From Stictocephala bisonia (lineage: Eukaryota > Arthropoda > Insecta > Hemiptera > Membracidae): DNA of 64,000 nucleotides. A program made the position numbers and the translations under genes. Positions 33,027 to 44,914 of the stretch are shown here, in pieces. The DNA lies in contig JAQJVL010000111.1 of the NCBI GenBank assembly GCA_035578905.1, positions 193,865-257,864 on the forward strand. Reading direction: 5' to 3'. The first letter of the stretch is position 1. Each line of letters opens with the position of its first letter. The notes beneath the pieces were generated by a model, which was not told the DNA's origin, did not search any database, and saw only the letters and a list, made by a program, of their open reading frames with translations.

Positions 33027-33136
33027 CATTACATTTACATTTGTTTTATTACCATCCCTCAAATATGGATAGCTAGTAAATACCATAACAAATCATTGTT
33101 ATGTTTAATAAATCTATTTTTATGTAAAACTATTAC
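33027..33136 (+). repeat. Local direct duplication
   Basis: This segment repeats 32347-32456 almost exactly and in the same orientation, on the far side of the MITE. The other copy of the block has only one version. Confidence 0.8.
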
Positions 33137-33164
33137 AAGTTATACAGAAACTAGGCTTCACCTA

Positions 33165-33300
33165 CCTCGACTGAGGGATGCAAGCAAAGGTGTGGGTGAC
33201 TGCTCCGGTCACACGCCCAAATTGGACCTGTTCGCTTGCCAACCCACCCCTTCAAAACTAGATGCCAGGATTGAGCAAAACTCAAGCATGTGGTAAACCG
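33165..33300. repeat. GC-richer unidentified segment, second copy
   Basis: Counterpart of 9535-9690 with few changes. Its left flank differs because of a local duplication at 33027-33136. Confidence 0.35.
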
Positions 33301-36300
33301 ATTTTATCCAATGTGATTATCACGATATTACAATGTTTTTACTTGTACTAATCTAAACATATACCAATTGTACCACACAATTTCCAATACACTTAATTTT
33401 TATTTCTCACCTCAGAATTATTTAGTACAGTTAAATGAAACACAAAAGCAATTCTTAAACTTACTTAGATGTTAGATTTTTCTTATAATTGGTAAGGGAA
33501 GTAATTCTTCACGAAAAAAAGGAACAATTTTAAAACGAACGGAATTATATGTTTTTGGAATGTGATTGTATTATAACAAGTCAACCCCAAGAGAGTTCAG
33601 AATCGATATACAAGGTTACCCTCTAACCTAGAAGTGTTGTTACTATAACCTTGTTAAATAGTCTTGTAATGATGTTAAATGTGTCTGTCGTAAATGTAAA
33701 TGTTGGTGGAATTTTGTTCACATTAAACATTTACCGCAGTTAGGTTATGACAACTTTATGTTTGTCATAAAAAAATCATTTATGTTATTGTAATGACGTT
33801 TTAAATGAAATCACATCCTTCGACAAGGGATTTATTATTTTATTTTTGGTCTAAAAACAAAAGCAATGAAAAATTGTAATCATAAATGTATACAAAACAA
33901 CTACACTCTAACCCTTTATATTGGACTTTGACAACTATGTACAGTACAAACTGTGTGTTAAAATATATTTAATTTATAAAAGTGTACAAAACTATCTCAA
34001 TTTGGTTGATCACTTCTTTTAATAAGATCTGACTTACCTATTTACCACTGATTATATTTACGTATCACGTATAATTCTGCAAGTTATACAGTTTTTCATC
34101 GTTCCATATGACGAGTACTATCAATAGACTACTTCTATGACAGTCTACAGTTTTTTTTCTCATATTAATGTATCATATCATTTTTCCAGGGCGTAAAACA
34201 CTAAAAATCTGTCTAAAGAAATGTTTGTACGTTTTCAATGTCTACATGTAGAATCCCCAGTGAAGGAGGACAGCAAAGGAAAAGGTAGCAGAGACAGTAA
34301 CTTGAGCTAAGTTGGCTTAACAAAATGGGCTTTCAATTAGTTAACTATAGAAACGAGTCATTAGCAGCTCATTACTCATTAATTGGCTAAAGTTGGACAA
34401 AAGTTAGATTCAGTGTTATTTACGTGAACTAACTATTACTGCGCAACTTACTGTACACTTATGTAAATACATAAACATTTGTAGTACAATACATGCAAAC
34501 GACGTAACACAGGTGTACTTCACCATAACGGTGCTGCTAATAAAAGTGATACGTATGGAAAAGGGTACCTAAACAGAAGTCAAAATTAATATACTTTTTA
34601 AAAATGTTCATCCATTGATTTTGAAATATAAATTCGTAGATATTAATTGATAATTTCATATTAAAAATCAAAATTATAAGATGATAAATTAAGACATGTG
34701 AATCAATTTAATTAATAAAATTGACTGTAGCATAATATAAAAACAATAAACCATAGATAGTGTAAAATGAAAACTCAGTACAATACGGGAAAGATAAACC
34801 AATAATCACAAAATAAAAATTATGCTAGATGAAGCAAAAGGAGAGTGTAGAGAGATAGTTACTAAAACATTAAAAAGTACAACAGCTAAACATATAATAC
34901 ATTCAACAAAACAAAACTTAGGAACCATTAAATAACACAATGAAGCAATTTTCATTCAGAACCTATATCCAATTGCCAAACTATTCAATCTACAAAAAAG
35001 AAACGTACCAGATAAATTAAAAAAATTGAAAATGAACATACTTGAACAAAAACCCCTACACTGAAAATTAAGAATACAAAAAAAATTAAAACTCTCAAAT
35101 ATTTAATCACCGAACAAAAGTGTGAAACACAAATTTACATACCTTGAAATGCCTAAGAATATAGTCTATAAAAACCCAACCTGGTAAAAAAGAAATATTA
35201 CCAGGATGGTATTGATACGGATAAACTTCCAAGGTAAAAAATACGACTAAAAAAAACAACGAAGAAATTAATTTTTTCTAACCAAGGTAAGAAATACGGC
35301 TAAAGAAACAACGAAGAAATTAATTTTTCCTAATTAAAATCGAGGTAATTTCTAAGTAGTGCTGTTAAAACAATCCATTATTAAAAAGTGAGTGAGAGTC
35401 ATCGGACGTGCAGTTATACAATATGACTGATTCATGATCAGTTTTGGATGTGTCTAATTCAGCAGAGTTTTAAAAGCCTACATTAAAGCTTCAATGTCTC
35501 AAATACCATTTTAACAGGTTATATCATTCCCCATGGAATATGAAAAACGTACATTTATCATATGATAAAGGCAATGGAAAACCCCATTTTGGTTTCATAC
35601 AATTATCAGACATAATTACATTTATTTTTCTCGTTATGTTATTTTCTGGAGTTTTATGTAAGAGAAGTCCTAATTAATTTTACTCAACCAAACCCAATAA
35701 AAAATATTTCATTTATGATGTTAATTGCTTTTAATCACATTATCGATTGGTAAATTCCACCAACATGGCTTCATATGAAATATAACATAGAAAAAAAAAA
35801 AAACAGTAAAGACACCACCCTCTTTTTCTATAATTAACATAGTGTATTTTCTTGATTTGTATATTAAATATTACCAATTAATCTCAGAAGTAATTTTTAT
35901 AACATAATTTTAGATGTCAAATTTCCTGTTTTTTGCTGGCAATGTTAAGTTGTGTACATCTATCCAAATGTACAATCTCAAACGTAAGTCTGTTGGGCTT
36001 TCTTTATACTCTGTGAATTTGCTTCTGGAATTTGAAATTGAATTTGAAGTCAAATAAATGTTAGTCGATGGTTTCAGGGTACTTATAAATTAATATGTAT
36101 TTGACCCACAAGTCAAAAATTATCAACTTCTGTCACGTACGATCGATTCACGTAGAGAATAATGTATCGGTTTGTGTGTCAATATTTATCTCAAGATTAG
36201 TATCAAACCACTCATTTTATACAATGTGCGTGACTTCACCATCATTCGATCGTCAAATTTACACAAACATTCATTACCTGTAATATTTACGCAAAGTTTT

Positions 36301-37142
36301 ACCTGGCCAAATCGCGTGAGATAAAATTATACTCTATGTGCACTTCGGGTCTCTCAATTATGCATCATAATGATGTACGTACTACGTAGGAATAGACGCA
36401 GTAGACTTTTAAATTATTATAATATTTGACGATTTACGCAGATATAAAAACGATTTTTACATCTGTTACATCCAATCGGAGAAAATTGTGGAAATTAAAA
36501 ATGTATTGACTCGTCATAGAATAGAAACTTGGAAATATGTGTTTTTTTACTCAACTAAGAACTAATTTATTTCATAATATGGGAAAATGTTTATAGTTAG
36601 ATTGAAGTGTCAAATCTAATTTCTTTAAGGCAATTATAACTAACTTTATTAAATAGATTGTATAGTAATAATATAGTATTGAAAAGCTGGGACAATTTAT
36701 TAAAAATAATTAATTTTCATAATACTGTACGAATAATAATTACTTATCATTATAAATAAATAACATGAAAACCGCACAATGAAGACACACAAATGACGTA
36801 AAGCCGGTGAACTATTTATTACTTGATTAATCACAATTCTTAAAACCAAATAAATCTGAAAAAATAACGATAATAATAACACATTTTTCGACCAGCAGAA
36901 CATATGCTGCACGAGTTTTACTTGAAGTTAAACTAATTAATCACTAATATTGAAAAAATAAACAACAAGGGATACTCGACTGATGCATTGGACAATCGAT
37001 TGACTGATTAGAGTCGATTCTGAAGTTTCTTAGGTATTATACAGTAATATACAAACAATAATATATGTTTTATTCTACACAATCTAAAATATCGATAACT
37101 TATTCATAATTTGGAGCTACTAACATATTAATATAAAATCTT
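33300..37142. other. AT-rich spacer of second copy
   Basis: Counterpart of 9690-13858 without the fold-back element B. No gene seen. Confidence 0.5.
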
Positions 37143-37242
37143 NNNNNNNNNNNNNNNNNNNNNNNNNNNNNNNNNNNNNNNNNNNNNNNNNNNNNNNNNN
37201 NNNNNNNNNNNNNNNNNNNNNNNNNNNNNNNNNNNNNNNNNN
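37143..37242. other. Assembly gap of 100 N
   Basis: A run of exactly 100 N, the conventional size for a gap of unknown length. It ends the second copy of the block. Confidence 1.
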
Positions 37243-38160
37243 ATGTCACACATGGTAAATTGTAAATGTGAGTGTACAGATTATTGAAATAGAATGTAAA
37301 CGTTCTTATACTCCAACTGATATCGTATTTAACCTCACCTGAGAAAGTCTAATTGTTCGTATGTAGTTTAGTGTCTTTTGAACAGAGTTTCAAACGAAAA
37401 GATCTTATATTTGTTTTATTTATATTAAAGTTCTCTAGTTCTAAAGTGCATTTATAAAATCAACAATTGTTCAATATCATACGAAAAGATGTGCTGATTA
37501 TGATTTCAATGTATTGTTTTTAGACAACTATACAAGTATATGTTTCATAGATTTAAATTACAAATTGAACATCAACTTGCAATTAGTTTCTCCTTGTTTT
37601 AGACTGTTATGTCACTGTCTTGTATATTACATTTTTAAATATTTTAAATATGTGACAATGATTGTCGATGAAAAATATTTGTATACAGTAACATTAACGC
37701 ATTGGCAGACGATTCAATAAAGTATATGTTTTATTTGTGAAAATCCTTAATGAAGTAATTTGAAATTAGGCTGGTACATTTTACATTTGAATCGTCCAAA
37801 TCGTTTTGAAATGGACACAAAGGCTAAAACCTCAAAAAACCTCTAAAGTTCTCAAATACAAATCCGAAAACAAAAGTCTTGTTTGTCGGAAATCGAAACG
37901 AAACTCTCTCATACGATGGAATTCAAGCTGAGGACCAATTACACATGTAGGGGCCGGTTTTACCATTTGACCACGGGGCATTCCATTCTTCGACACAGTC
38001 TCAGTAACTGTCGGTTCACCTGCCTATCTCTAGACAATAAAAGTATATTAAAAAGAATTATTATCTGGGTAAAGAGTCCTCAGATGACAATGATTTCAGT
38101 CACAAAAAATAAGTTTTCTCTGTTATTCTTCACCCAATCTTTAAAATTAACATACTGATA
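37243..38160. other. AT-rich spacer, no gene recognised
   Basis: Several short open frames exist on both strands but none shows a domain, codon bias or splice context I would trust. Confidence 0.5.
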
Positions 38161-38162
38161 AA

Positions 38163-38500
38163 CTTTAAGTAACATGGTCTAAACGTATTGTGTGTTCAAT
38201 TTTTGGGTAATATTTGTAGTGTTTTTGATATTTGACTTTGAAATTTTTAGACAGCCAACATTTTGAAACTGATAATCTTTTAAACTGATAATTGGAGAGA
38301 CAGCATGTTTACATAAAGTGTGCCTCTTTATGATGAATTTTTGTGAATCCCTCTGGACTGAGGAAGGTGAGCGTGGTTCAGCGAAATCGATCACCATAAT
38401 ATTTGTGCATTTTGTACTTGTATTGTAATATATTTGTGCATTTTGTGTTTATATTGTAATAAATGTGTGATGTGTGACGTACTGTAGATGAACTTTTATA
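38163..38500 (+). mobile_element. Fold-back family A, one-armed copy
   Basis: The internal region and right arm match 50037-50348, including TGTTTTTGATATTTGACTTT, CCTCTTTATGATGAA and the ribozyme-like core. The left arm is missing. No coding capacity. Confidence 0.7.
38354..38396 (+). ncRNA. Hammerhead-like ribozyme motif, family A
   Basis: Flank TGGA, core CTGAGGA, extra A, stem GGTGA/TCAGC (one mismatch), GAA, palindrome ATCGAT, C, then ACCA. Stem I would pair GG with CC but has a mismatch at the first position. Confidence 0.55.
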
Positions 38501-39335
38501 CCAAAATTCAGTATTTTATGTCAAATAGTTTTTGATACATTCAAATGTTCGAAAAAAAACATATACAGTCGAACAGACAGAAAACGAATCGAGAAAGGAC
38601 AAATGTTATAATGCTTGTATTGACCTGACAAACAATCCTCTAAATATGCGATAGTTGAAGCTGGACATCTGGCATATTAAAATAAATAATGAAAAGTTAT
38701 ATAAACTATAATTTTTATTAAGAATATATAATAATAATAACGTTTATTTTTCCGTTATGCATGTACGAAAAAATTACAAGAATTTTACGAAAACTCTTTC
38801 CTAGAACATATTATTACATCTTATTATACACACATATTTACTCACCTAAATTCAAACAAAAATATCCATACACACCCAAACAGATATAGATTACATTAAT
38901 TTAATATACCTTTCTATTATATCAGTAATATCATGCGCACACATAACACATACATTCACACAAAAAGAGTATGTGAATACAGGTTATAAAATACCAATAG
39001 CCTTTAATTATAACATGGTACTTAACTCATACTCACGCTGATGTGTACAATATATGTTTAACAGTCAACTTGGGGGTTGTACTTGGCTACACTTAATTGA
39101 ATAGTGGTTCCTTGCCTAAACCTACCCAGCCCTATTACCATTCCTATGCATATGTCATGCAGGTGGTGTAGCTAGCTGGCGGTGGAATGACTTAGGAGTT
39201 AATGAAACACAAACATGTAGACGTACGAGTGTGGGAAGATAAGACAGAAGCCATAATGCTGCTAGAGGGTGGCATTTAGTTAGATTTGATTCAATTACGG
39301 TTTCATCGTCGTTATCGTACAATTGGAGAGTTGAT
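38500..39335. other. AT-rich spacer, possible LINE tail
   Basis: ATAATAATAACGTTTATTT at about 38727-38750 looks like the 3' tail of a minus-strand non-LTR fragment. Nothing coding is attached. The rest is unremarkable. Confidence 0.35.
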
Positions 39336-39890
39336 ATTCAAACAGATACGATGGTCTTGTGGTTACGCCCATGGTCGGCTCTCCCCGACTGTGTACCTGG
39401 TCCAACTGTCGTCAACGTACAATGGAGAGTTATTATTTAAACAGATACGATAGTCTTGGGGTCACGCACATGGTAGGCTCTCCCGGACTGCGTAACCAGG
39501 TCCACCTGTTGTCATCGTACAATGGAGAGTTAATATTTAAACAGATACGATAGTCTTGTGGTCACGCACAATGCTGGACCCTCACGGACTATATAACGGT
39601 AGACTATAATTGGCTCCGCCTGTCGTCATCGTACAATGGAGAGTTAATATTTAAACAGATACGATAGTCTTGTAGTCATGCACATGGTTGGCCCTCCCGG
39701 ACTATGTAACAGTAGACCGTGTAACTGGCTCCGCCTGTCGTCACCGTACAATGGAGAGTTAATATTTAAACAGATACGATAGTCTTGTAGTCATGCACAT
39801 GGTTGGCCCTCCCGGACTGTGTAACAGTAGACTGTGTAACTGGGTCCGCCAGTCATCACCGTACAATTTTGGAGGTGATATTTATACAGA
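39335..39890 (+). repeat. Tandem array, 100-115 bp units
   Basis: Five to six units each contain CGTACAATGGAGAGTTAAT, AACAGATACGATAGTCTTG and CCCGGACTGTGTAAC. The early units are about 100 bp and the later ones about 115 bp, the difference being an extra GTAGACTGTGTAAC-like piece. Confidence 0.85.
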
Positions 39891-39894
39891 TACA

Positions 39895-41085
39895 GTAGTA
39901 TTTGTATCACTCACAATACTTTGTAACTATAGTGGTTATGTTAAAAAGTGTCATGTGTATTCATAGCAAGTTCAGTACAATTAGTAAATTTATTTTGTTG
40001 TTACTCGTACAATAATTATCTATTTAATAAAATTACTGTTTTGTTACTATCTATTATTATTACTTTTGTAACCTAGTTCTATAACTAATTGTTTCTTGAT
40101 AAACTTATACGTGGTGGCAGATATACAACACAATTGAACCATCACTCAACACATGCTATTTACAATATATAAACTGTATACAAAATAAACAGATATTAAG
40201 GTGTTCGACTTTGGTGATCCATGCTTACTATTCTCTTCCTTGAGGTACTCATAAAAGAATATATATTTTTCTTATATTAGTTTTGAGTTAAATTTGAATA
40301 AGGGGTTTGCGTAGTTATCAGCAATTGCATTGCAATTACCTGTGTACTTTTGTTATAATTTTTACAGCCAGTTAATACTAGACTAACTGTGTGTTTGAAC
40401 TTTTTAAACCTCATAATTGCTTTGATAGGGTTCATATTTATTGTATTTGATTACAGTCGTTAGGCTTTTTAAGTCGCCATTCAGTTCTCCATAGAGTGTT
40501 TATCTACATGAGCTCTGTGTGTATTTTGAGTGGATTTGTAAAGATGTCAACACATTCCTATAAAAGGGGGATGTTCATTATGGGTTTTTATTCCTGTTCT
40601 GTAGAATTCCACTTGGTGGTCGGACAGCAACACTTTTATTACATTGCGTGGACAGACATAATTTACCTCAACAGTATTTCCCATCTACACTGCGCGTAGT
40701 GAGTTGAATTCCATTATTTACTATTCATAACTTGAACTCATTTTTTTCCATGCAGATAAGCATAAAAAAGTCATTATTCTTTTATATTAAAAGAAAACTT
40801 CTTTAAATGTAAAAGGTAACTTTCTTTTGCTACGAGTGCATTTATAACAAATTCTAAGTTTATTGGAAGCACAAGTGAATTTATAATTATCTTCATTTCT
40901 CAATGGAAAGTTGTACCTAATGTACTAATATTTTTCAATCTTTATTTTCTCATTCCCTCTGAGGCTTTAGAAGTACAAGAAGATCAAATACACGAAGACG
41001 GGATCTTTTCAAATGAGAATACCAAATGCAAAGAGCACACAAACTACGACAGTTGCGTGGTTCGACAACATACAAGAGTAAAGAC
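39895..41085. other. AT-rich spacer, no gene seen
   Basis: No supportable features on either strand. Confidence 0.5.
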
Positions 41086-41672
41086 TCAAACACTTTATGA
41101 CTCTCTAACTCATAATATACGTAAAGTGTTAACCCACATATACACGCTTCCACGTACGGTAGTGGCCCACCCACACACCCACAGACGTACGGTAGTGACC
41201 CACTCACGAACCCGTACTTGTACATTAGAGACCCGCATACACACCCATACACGCACGGTTGTGGCCCATCCACACACAAATACACGTACGGTAGTGGCCC
41301 ACCCGCACACCCACAGACGTACGGTAGTGACCCACTCACGAACCCCTACTTGAACATTAGAGACCCACATACACACCCATACACGCACGGTTGTGGCCCA
41401 TGCACATACAAATACATGTACGGTAGTGGCCCACCCACACACCCACATACGTACGATTGTGACCCACTCACGAAGCCCTACTTGTACATTAGAGACCCGC
41501 ATCCACACCCATACACGCACGGTTGTATCTCATCCACACACAAATACACGTACGGTAGTGGCCCACCCACTTACCTATACACGTGGACTGGTGGCCGAAC
41601 CACACACTCTGAAGCGTACGGTAGTGACCCACTCACATACCCATGTAAGTACGGTAGTGACATACACATCTT
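41086..41672 (+). repeat. 33-36 bp minisatellite, about 15 units
   Basis: Units are built on ACGGTAGTGGCCCACCCACA, the same theme as 2219 and 7344. Longer variants include CTTGTACATTAGAGACC. Long open frames on both strands (THPHT and CGWATTVRVW repeats) result from unit lengths divisible by three. The left edge carries AACACTTTA...TAAAGTGTT. Confidence 0.9.
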
Positions 41673-41739
41673 CTATATATTCAAGTGATCGATTTGATGG
41701 TTGTACAAATTATCTTTAAAAACTGTTACATTTAAAGTA

Positions 41740-41775
41740 CAGTTTAAAATCTGTATGTGATCAGATTTTAAACTG
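41740..41775. repeat. Short perfect inverted repeat
   Basis: CAGTTTAAAATCTG and its exact inverse are separated by eight bases. It lies just after the minisatellite. Confidence 0.8.
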
Positions 41776-41811
41776 ATTTACTAACAAAAATTATGGCTTT
41801 TCTGGCTTTTA

Positions 41812-41814
<3 letters not shown>

Positions 41815-41844
<30 letters not shown>
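41815..41844 (+). repeat. Poly(A) tract
   Basis: An uninterrupted A run of about 30 bases. I see no retroelement attached upstream. Confidence 0.9.
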
Positions 41845-41848
<4 letters not shown>

Positions 41849-41849
41849 T

Positions 41850-42690
41850 CAAATAATCACATCCAACTACACTCATTTCTATTTTAACGTTGCCAATCTT
41901 AAAATGTTTTGTTTACAGGTTGTATGCCGTTTTTTATTGCTAAATATCTCCCTGTAAGTAACTTTGTCTAGTTTTGCTATCAAAATGGGGAATGAGCAGG
42001 TTATCAACTGAACTAACATTGTAGCAAACTATGTTAAAAGATCCACGATATAAATATGGTTTTCAAAGGAGGAATAAAACAAAATTCAAAATGAGACCAA
42101 TAATTTATATCTAAATAAAATAATATCTAACGTACGTCTTATTGTTTAAATATTGATGTCCTATCACAGAACAAAATTATAGTTTCACAACCATTCAACA
42201 CCTGATTCTCCGATTGAATGAAAACCAGCTAGTTCACACTAAAAAAAAGCAATGAACAACCATGAACTATGTGATCCATTGTTTGAATTTCGATATTGCA
42301 ATCACATGACTGATTATTTGCCATTATTTATTACTGATCATTTGGAGGATGATGTTGTTTGCGTTTAGCTGCCCACTCTCTAGAAAAATAATCAGTGCCT
42401 ATCCCTGTGCTTAAAACATGCCTCCCTTAATAGCCATCGTAAATTTGACAAATCAAGAGTAGCTTTCCGAAGTGTGACCTGAACTACGTCACCCTAAATT
42501 TAAAAACGTTATAATTTATATTTGGAACAGTTTAGATTAAGAATTAACTTAAGGGCAAAGTGAGTCGCCTGTCAATGAAGGTACAAACATTACCTGAGGT
42601 TGCAGTAACAATGATAAAAACATGCGTGAGACGTATTACGATTATACATCGGGTGAGTCACGTAAGACGCCTTAGATCTAGTTGTATATC
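41850..42690. other. AT-rich spacer
   Basis: Nothing recognised. Confidence 0.5.
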
Positions 42691-43185
42691 ACTGTCCTTA
42701 AAGTATTGTAGATGTAACAAGATGTAAGACTGTCTGACTTATCTCTGTTGAAAATGTCTAACTGCATCACCACTGACCTTAAGGACTGGTACATGTAACA
42801 AGATGTAAGATGTCTGACTTATCTCTGTTGGACATGTTTAATTGCATCACCACAGACCTTAAGGACTTGTACATGTAACAAGATGTAAGACTGTCTGACT
42901 TATCTCTGTTGGAAATGTCTAATAGCATCACCACAGACCTTAAGGACTTGTACATGTAACAAGACGTAAGACTGTCTGACTTATCTCTGTTGGAAATGTC
43001 TAATTGCATCACCACAGACCTTAAGGACTTGTACATGTAACAAGATTTAAGACTGTCTGACTTATCTCTATTGGAAATGTCTAATAGCATCACCACAGAC
43101 CTTAAGGACTTGTACATGTAACAAGATGTAAGACTGTCTGACTTATCTCTGTTGGAAATGTCTAATTGCATCACCACAGCTCTTA
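42690..43185. repeat. Tandem array, 81-bp units
   Basis: About six units of 80-82 bp containing TCTGACTTATCTCTGTTGG, ATTGCATCACCACAGACC and ACATGTAACAAGATGTAAGA. The 132-codon minus-strand frame is an effect of the unit length. Confidence 0.9.
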
Positions 43186-43189
43186 CGGC

Positions 43190-44180
43190 TTCAATTAGTA
43201 AAACGTGTCGTGTTGGCAGAGTGACTTAGATGGTAATGAAATACAAACAGAATGGGGGAAACTGATGTGTTCCGTTCATTTTCCACTAGTTTTACTTTAG
43301 CATGCATTTTTAAGACTAAAATTAAAATGACCGCTCTTTATGTACAGTACAAACTAACAATGCAACAATTTAAATTTGGTATTACTTAACAAATCATATA
43401 TAATTAAGGTATTTTCTTTGTTTTTTAAACTTATTAATGAAATTTCTGCACATAAAATATGAAAATAAAAGTTGTAAATAATTTCTTTTGTAATTTTAGC
43501 TGTCAGATAAGGTTATAAATTCCCTAAACTGTTAAAAAATACACAACATTGATGTCGCGAGACAAATTATTAAACAGAAGTCAAAAAGACGTTATACATT
43601 GCTTTGGCATTTTACCAAGGCATTATACATTGCTTTGGTCCCAAGTGGGATATCTGAGGCCATAAAAATACATTTCAATTGCAAACAAGCATAAGTGGCA
43701 TTTGTGAATGAGTTAACGAACATTTATTTATTTAAATTTTAAAAAAGTGAATTTAGGACTGAATTCCTCACTACTACACTTAGTTTGATACGTTTAGGTG
43801 ATCTTAAAACTATCCACATCAATATACTTATATAGTCACAACATGTAATAAATTCCGATTACATTTATATTATATACGCTGAATTGATGAGCGTAGCCTA
43901 ATTGATGTTAGCTGTCATTTCTCCACAGGGATGCTGAGTCTCAGTTTGTATGCATGTTCTTGCACTTACACTTCATAACTTCTCACCTGGTGTGAGGTAT
44001 GCTATTTGGTTATCAGGTAGTTTAAGAGGGCGGATTGTGAACGAATCTTGCCACACGATAGCACCCCAAAAACACAGCTCAAGTCAGCACGATAAGGGCG
44101 GGGCTTGAAGACAGCTGGGGTACGATTGGTAACCCCACTGATAGCAGATAAGATAAAAAACACAAGTCAATTTATTGTGA
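43190..44180. other. AT-rich spacer with possible LINE-tail remnant
   Basis: At 43726-43790 TTTATTTATTTAAATTT precedes a GGACTGAATTCCTC motif similar to 4490-4540. Otherwise nothing is recognised. Confidence 0.35.
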
Positions 44181-44912
44181 ACTGTTGTTTGTGAGGATAC
44201 TTGATGCGGGCAGACTACTTCCTATTTATTGTGAACTGTCGTTTGTGAGGATACTTGATGCGGGCAGACTACATCCTATTTATTGTGAACTGTCGTTTGT
44301 GAGGATACTTGATGCGGGCAGACTACTTCCTATTTATTGTGAACTGTCCTTCCTATTTATTGTGAACTGTCCTTCGTATTTGTTGTGAACTGTCGTCTGT
44401 GAGGATTCTTGATGCTGGCAGACTACTACCTATTTATTGTGAACTGTCGTCTGTAAGGATACTTGATGCTGACAGACTACTTCCTATTTATTGTGAACTG
44501 TCGTCTGTTAGGATTCTTGATGCTGGCATACTACTTCCTATTTATTGTGAACTGTCCTTCCCATTTATTATGAACTGTCGTCTGTGAGGATACTTGATGC
44601 TGGCAGACTACTTCCTATTTATTGTGAACTGTCCTTCCCATTTATTATGAACTGTCGTCTGTGAGGATACTTGATGCTGACAGACTACTTCCTATTTATT
44701 GTGAACTGTCGTCTGTTAGGATTCTTGATGCTGGCATACTACTTCCTATTTATTGTGAACTGTCCTTCCCATTTATTATGAACTGTCGTCTGTGAGGATA
44801 CTTGATGCTGGCATACTACTTCCTATTTATTGTGAACTGTGCTTCCCATTTATTGTGAACTGTCGTCTATGAGGATACTTGATGCTGGCAGACTACTTCC
44901 TATTTATTATTG
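44181..44912 (+). repeat. Tandem array, 54-bp units with 27-bp half units
   Basis: Units contain GTGAGGATACTTGATGC, GGCAGACTACTTCC and TATTTATTGTGAACTGTCGT. Shorter 27-bp pieces with CCTTCCCATTTATTATGAAC are interspersed, giving a higher-order pattern toward the right end. Confidence 0.9.
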
Positions 44913-44914
44913 TA

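Larger units (their letters stand above)
14968..37142. repeat. Second copy of the duplicated block, probable alternative haplotype contig
   Basis: The whole contig between two gaps is a second version of 257-13858, lengthened by a LINE, a DNA transposon, a SINE, a minisatellite block and an insertion of about 540 bp. Total containment in the neighbouring contig with both ends at gaps is the usual signature of an unpurged haplotig. A true tandem duplication is the alternative. Confidence 0.9.

Noticed and set aside
41086..41672. Long overlapping frames on both strands (THPHT-type and WVTTVR-type repeats)
   Set aside because: Frames stay open because unit lengths are multiples of three. Unit differences do not favour silent changes by eye, and no start or splice context stands out.
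42779..43177. 132-codon minus-strand frame
   Set aside because: It is the translation of the 81-bp tandem array, not a gene.
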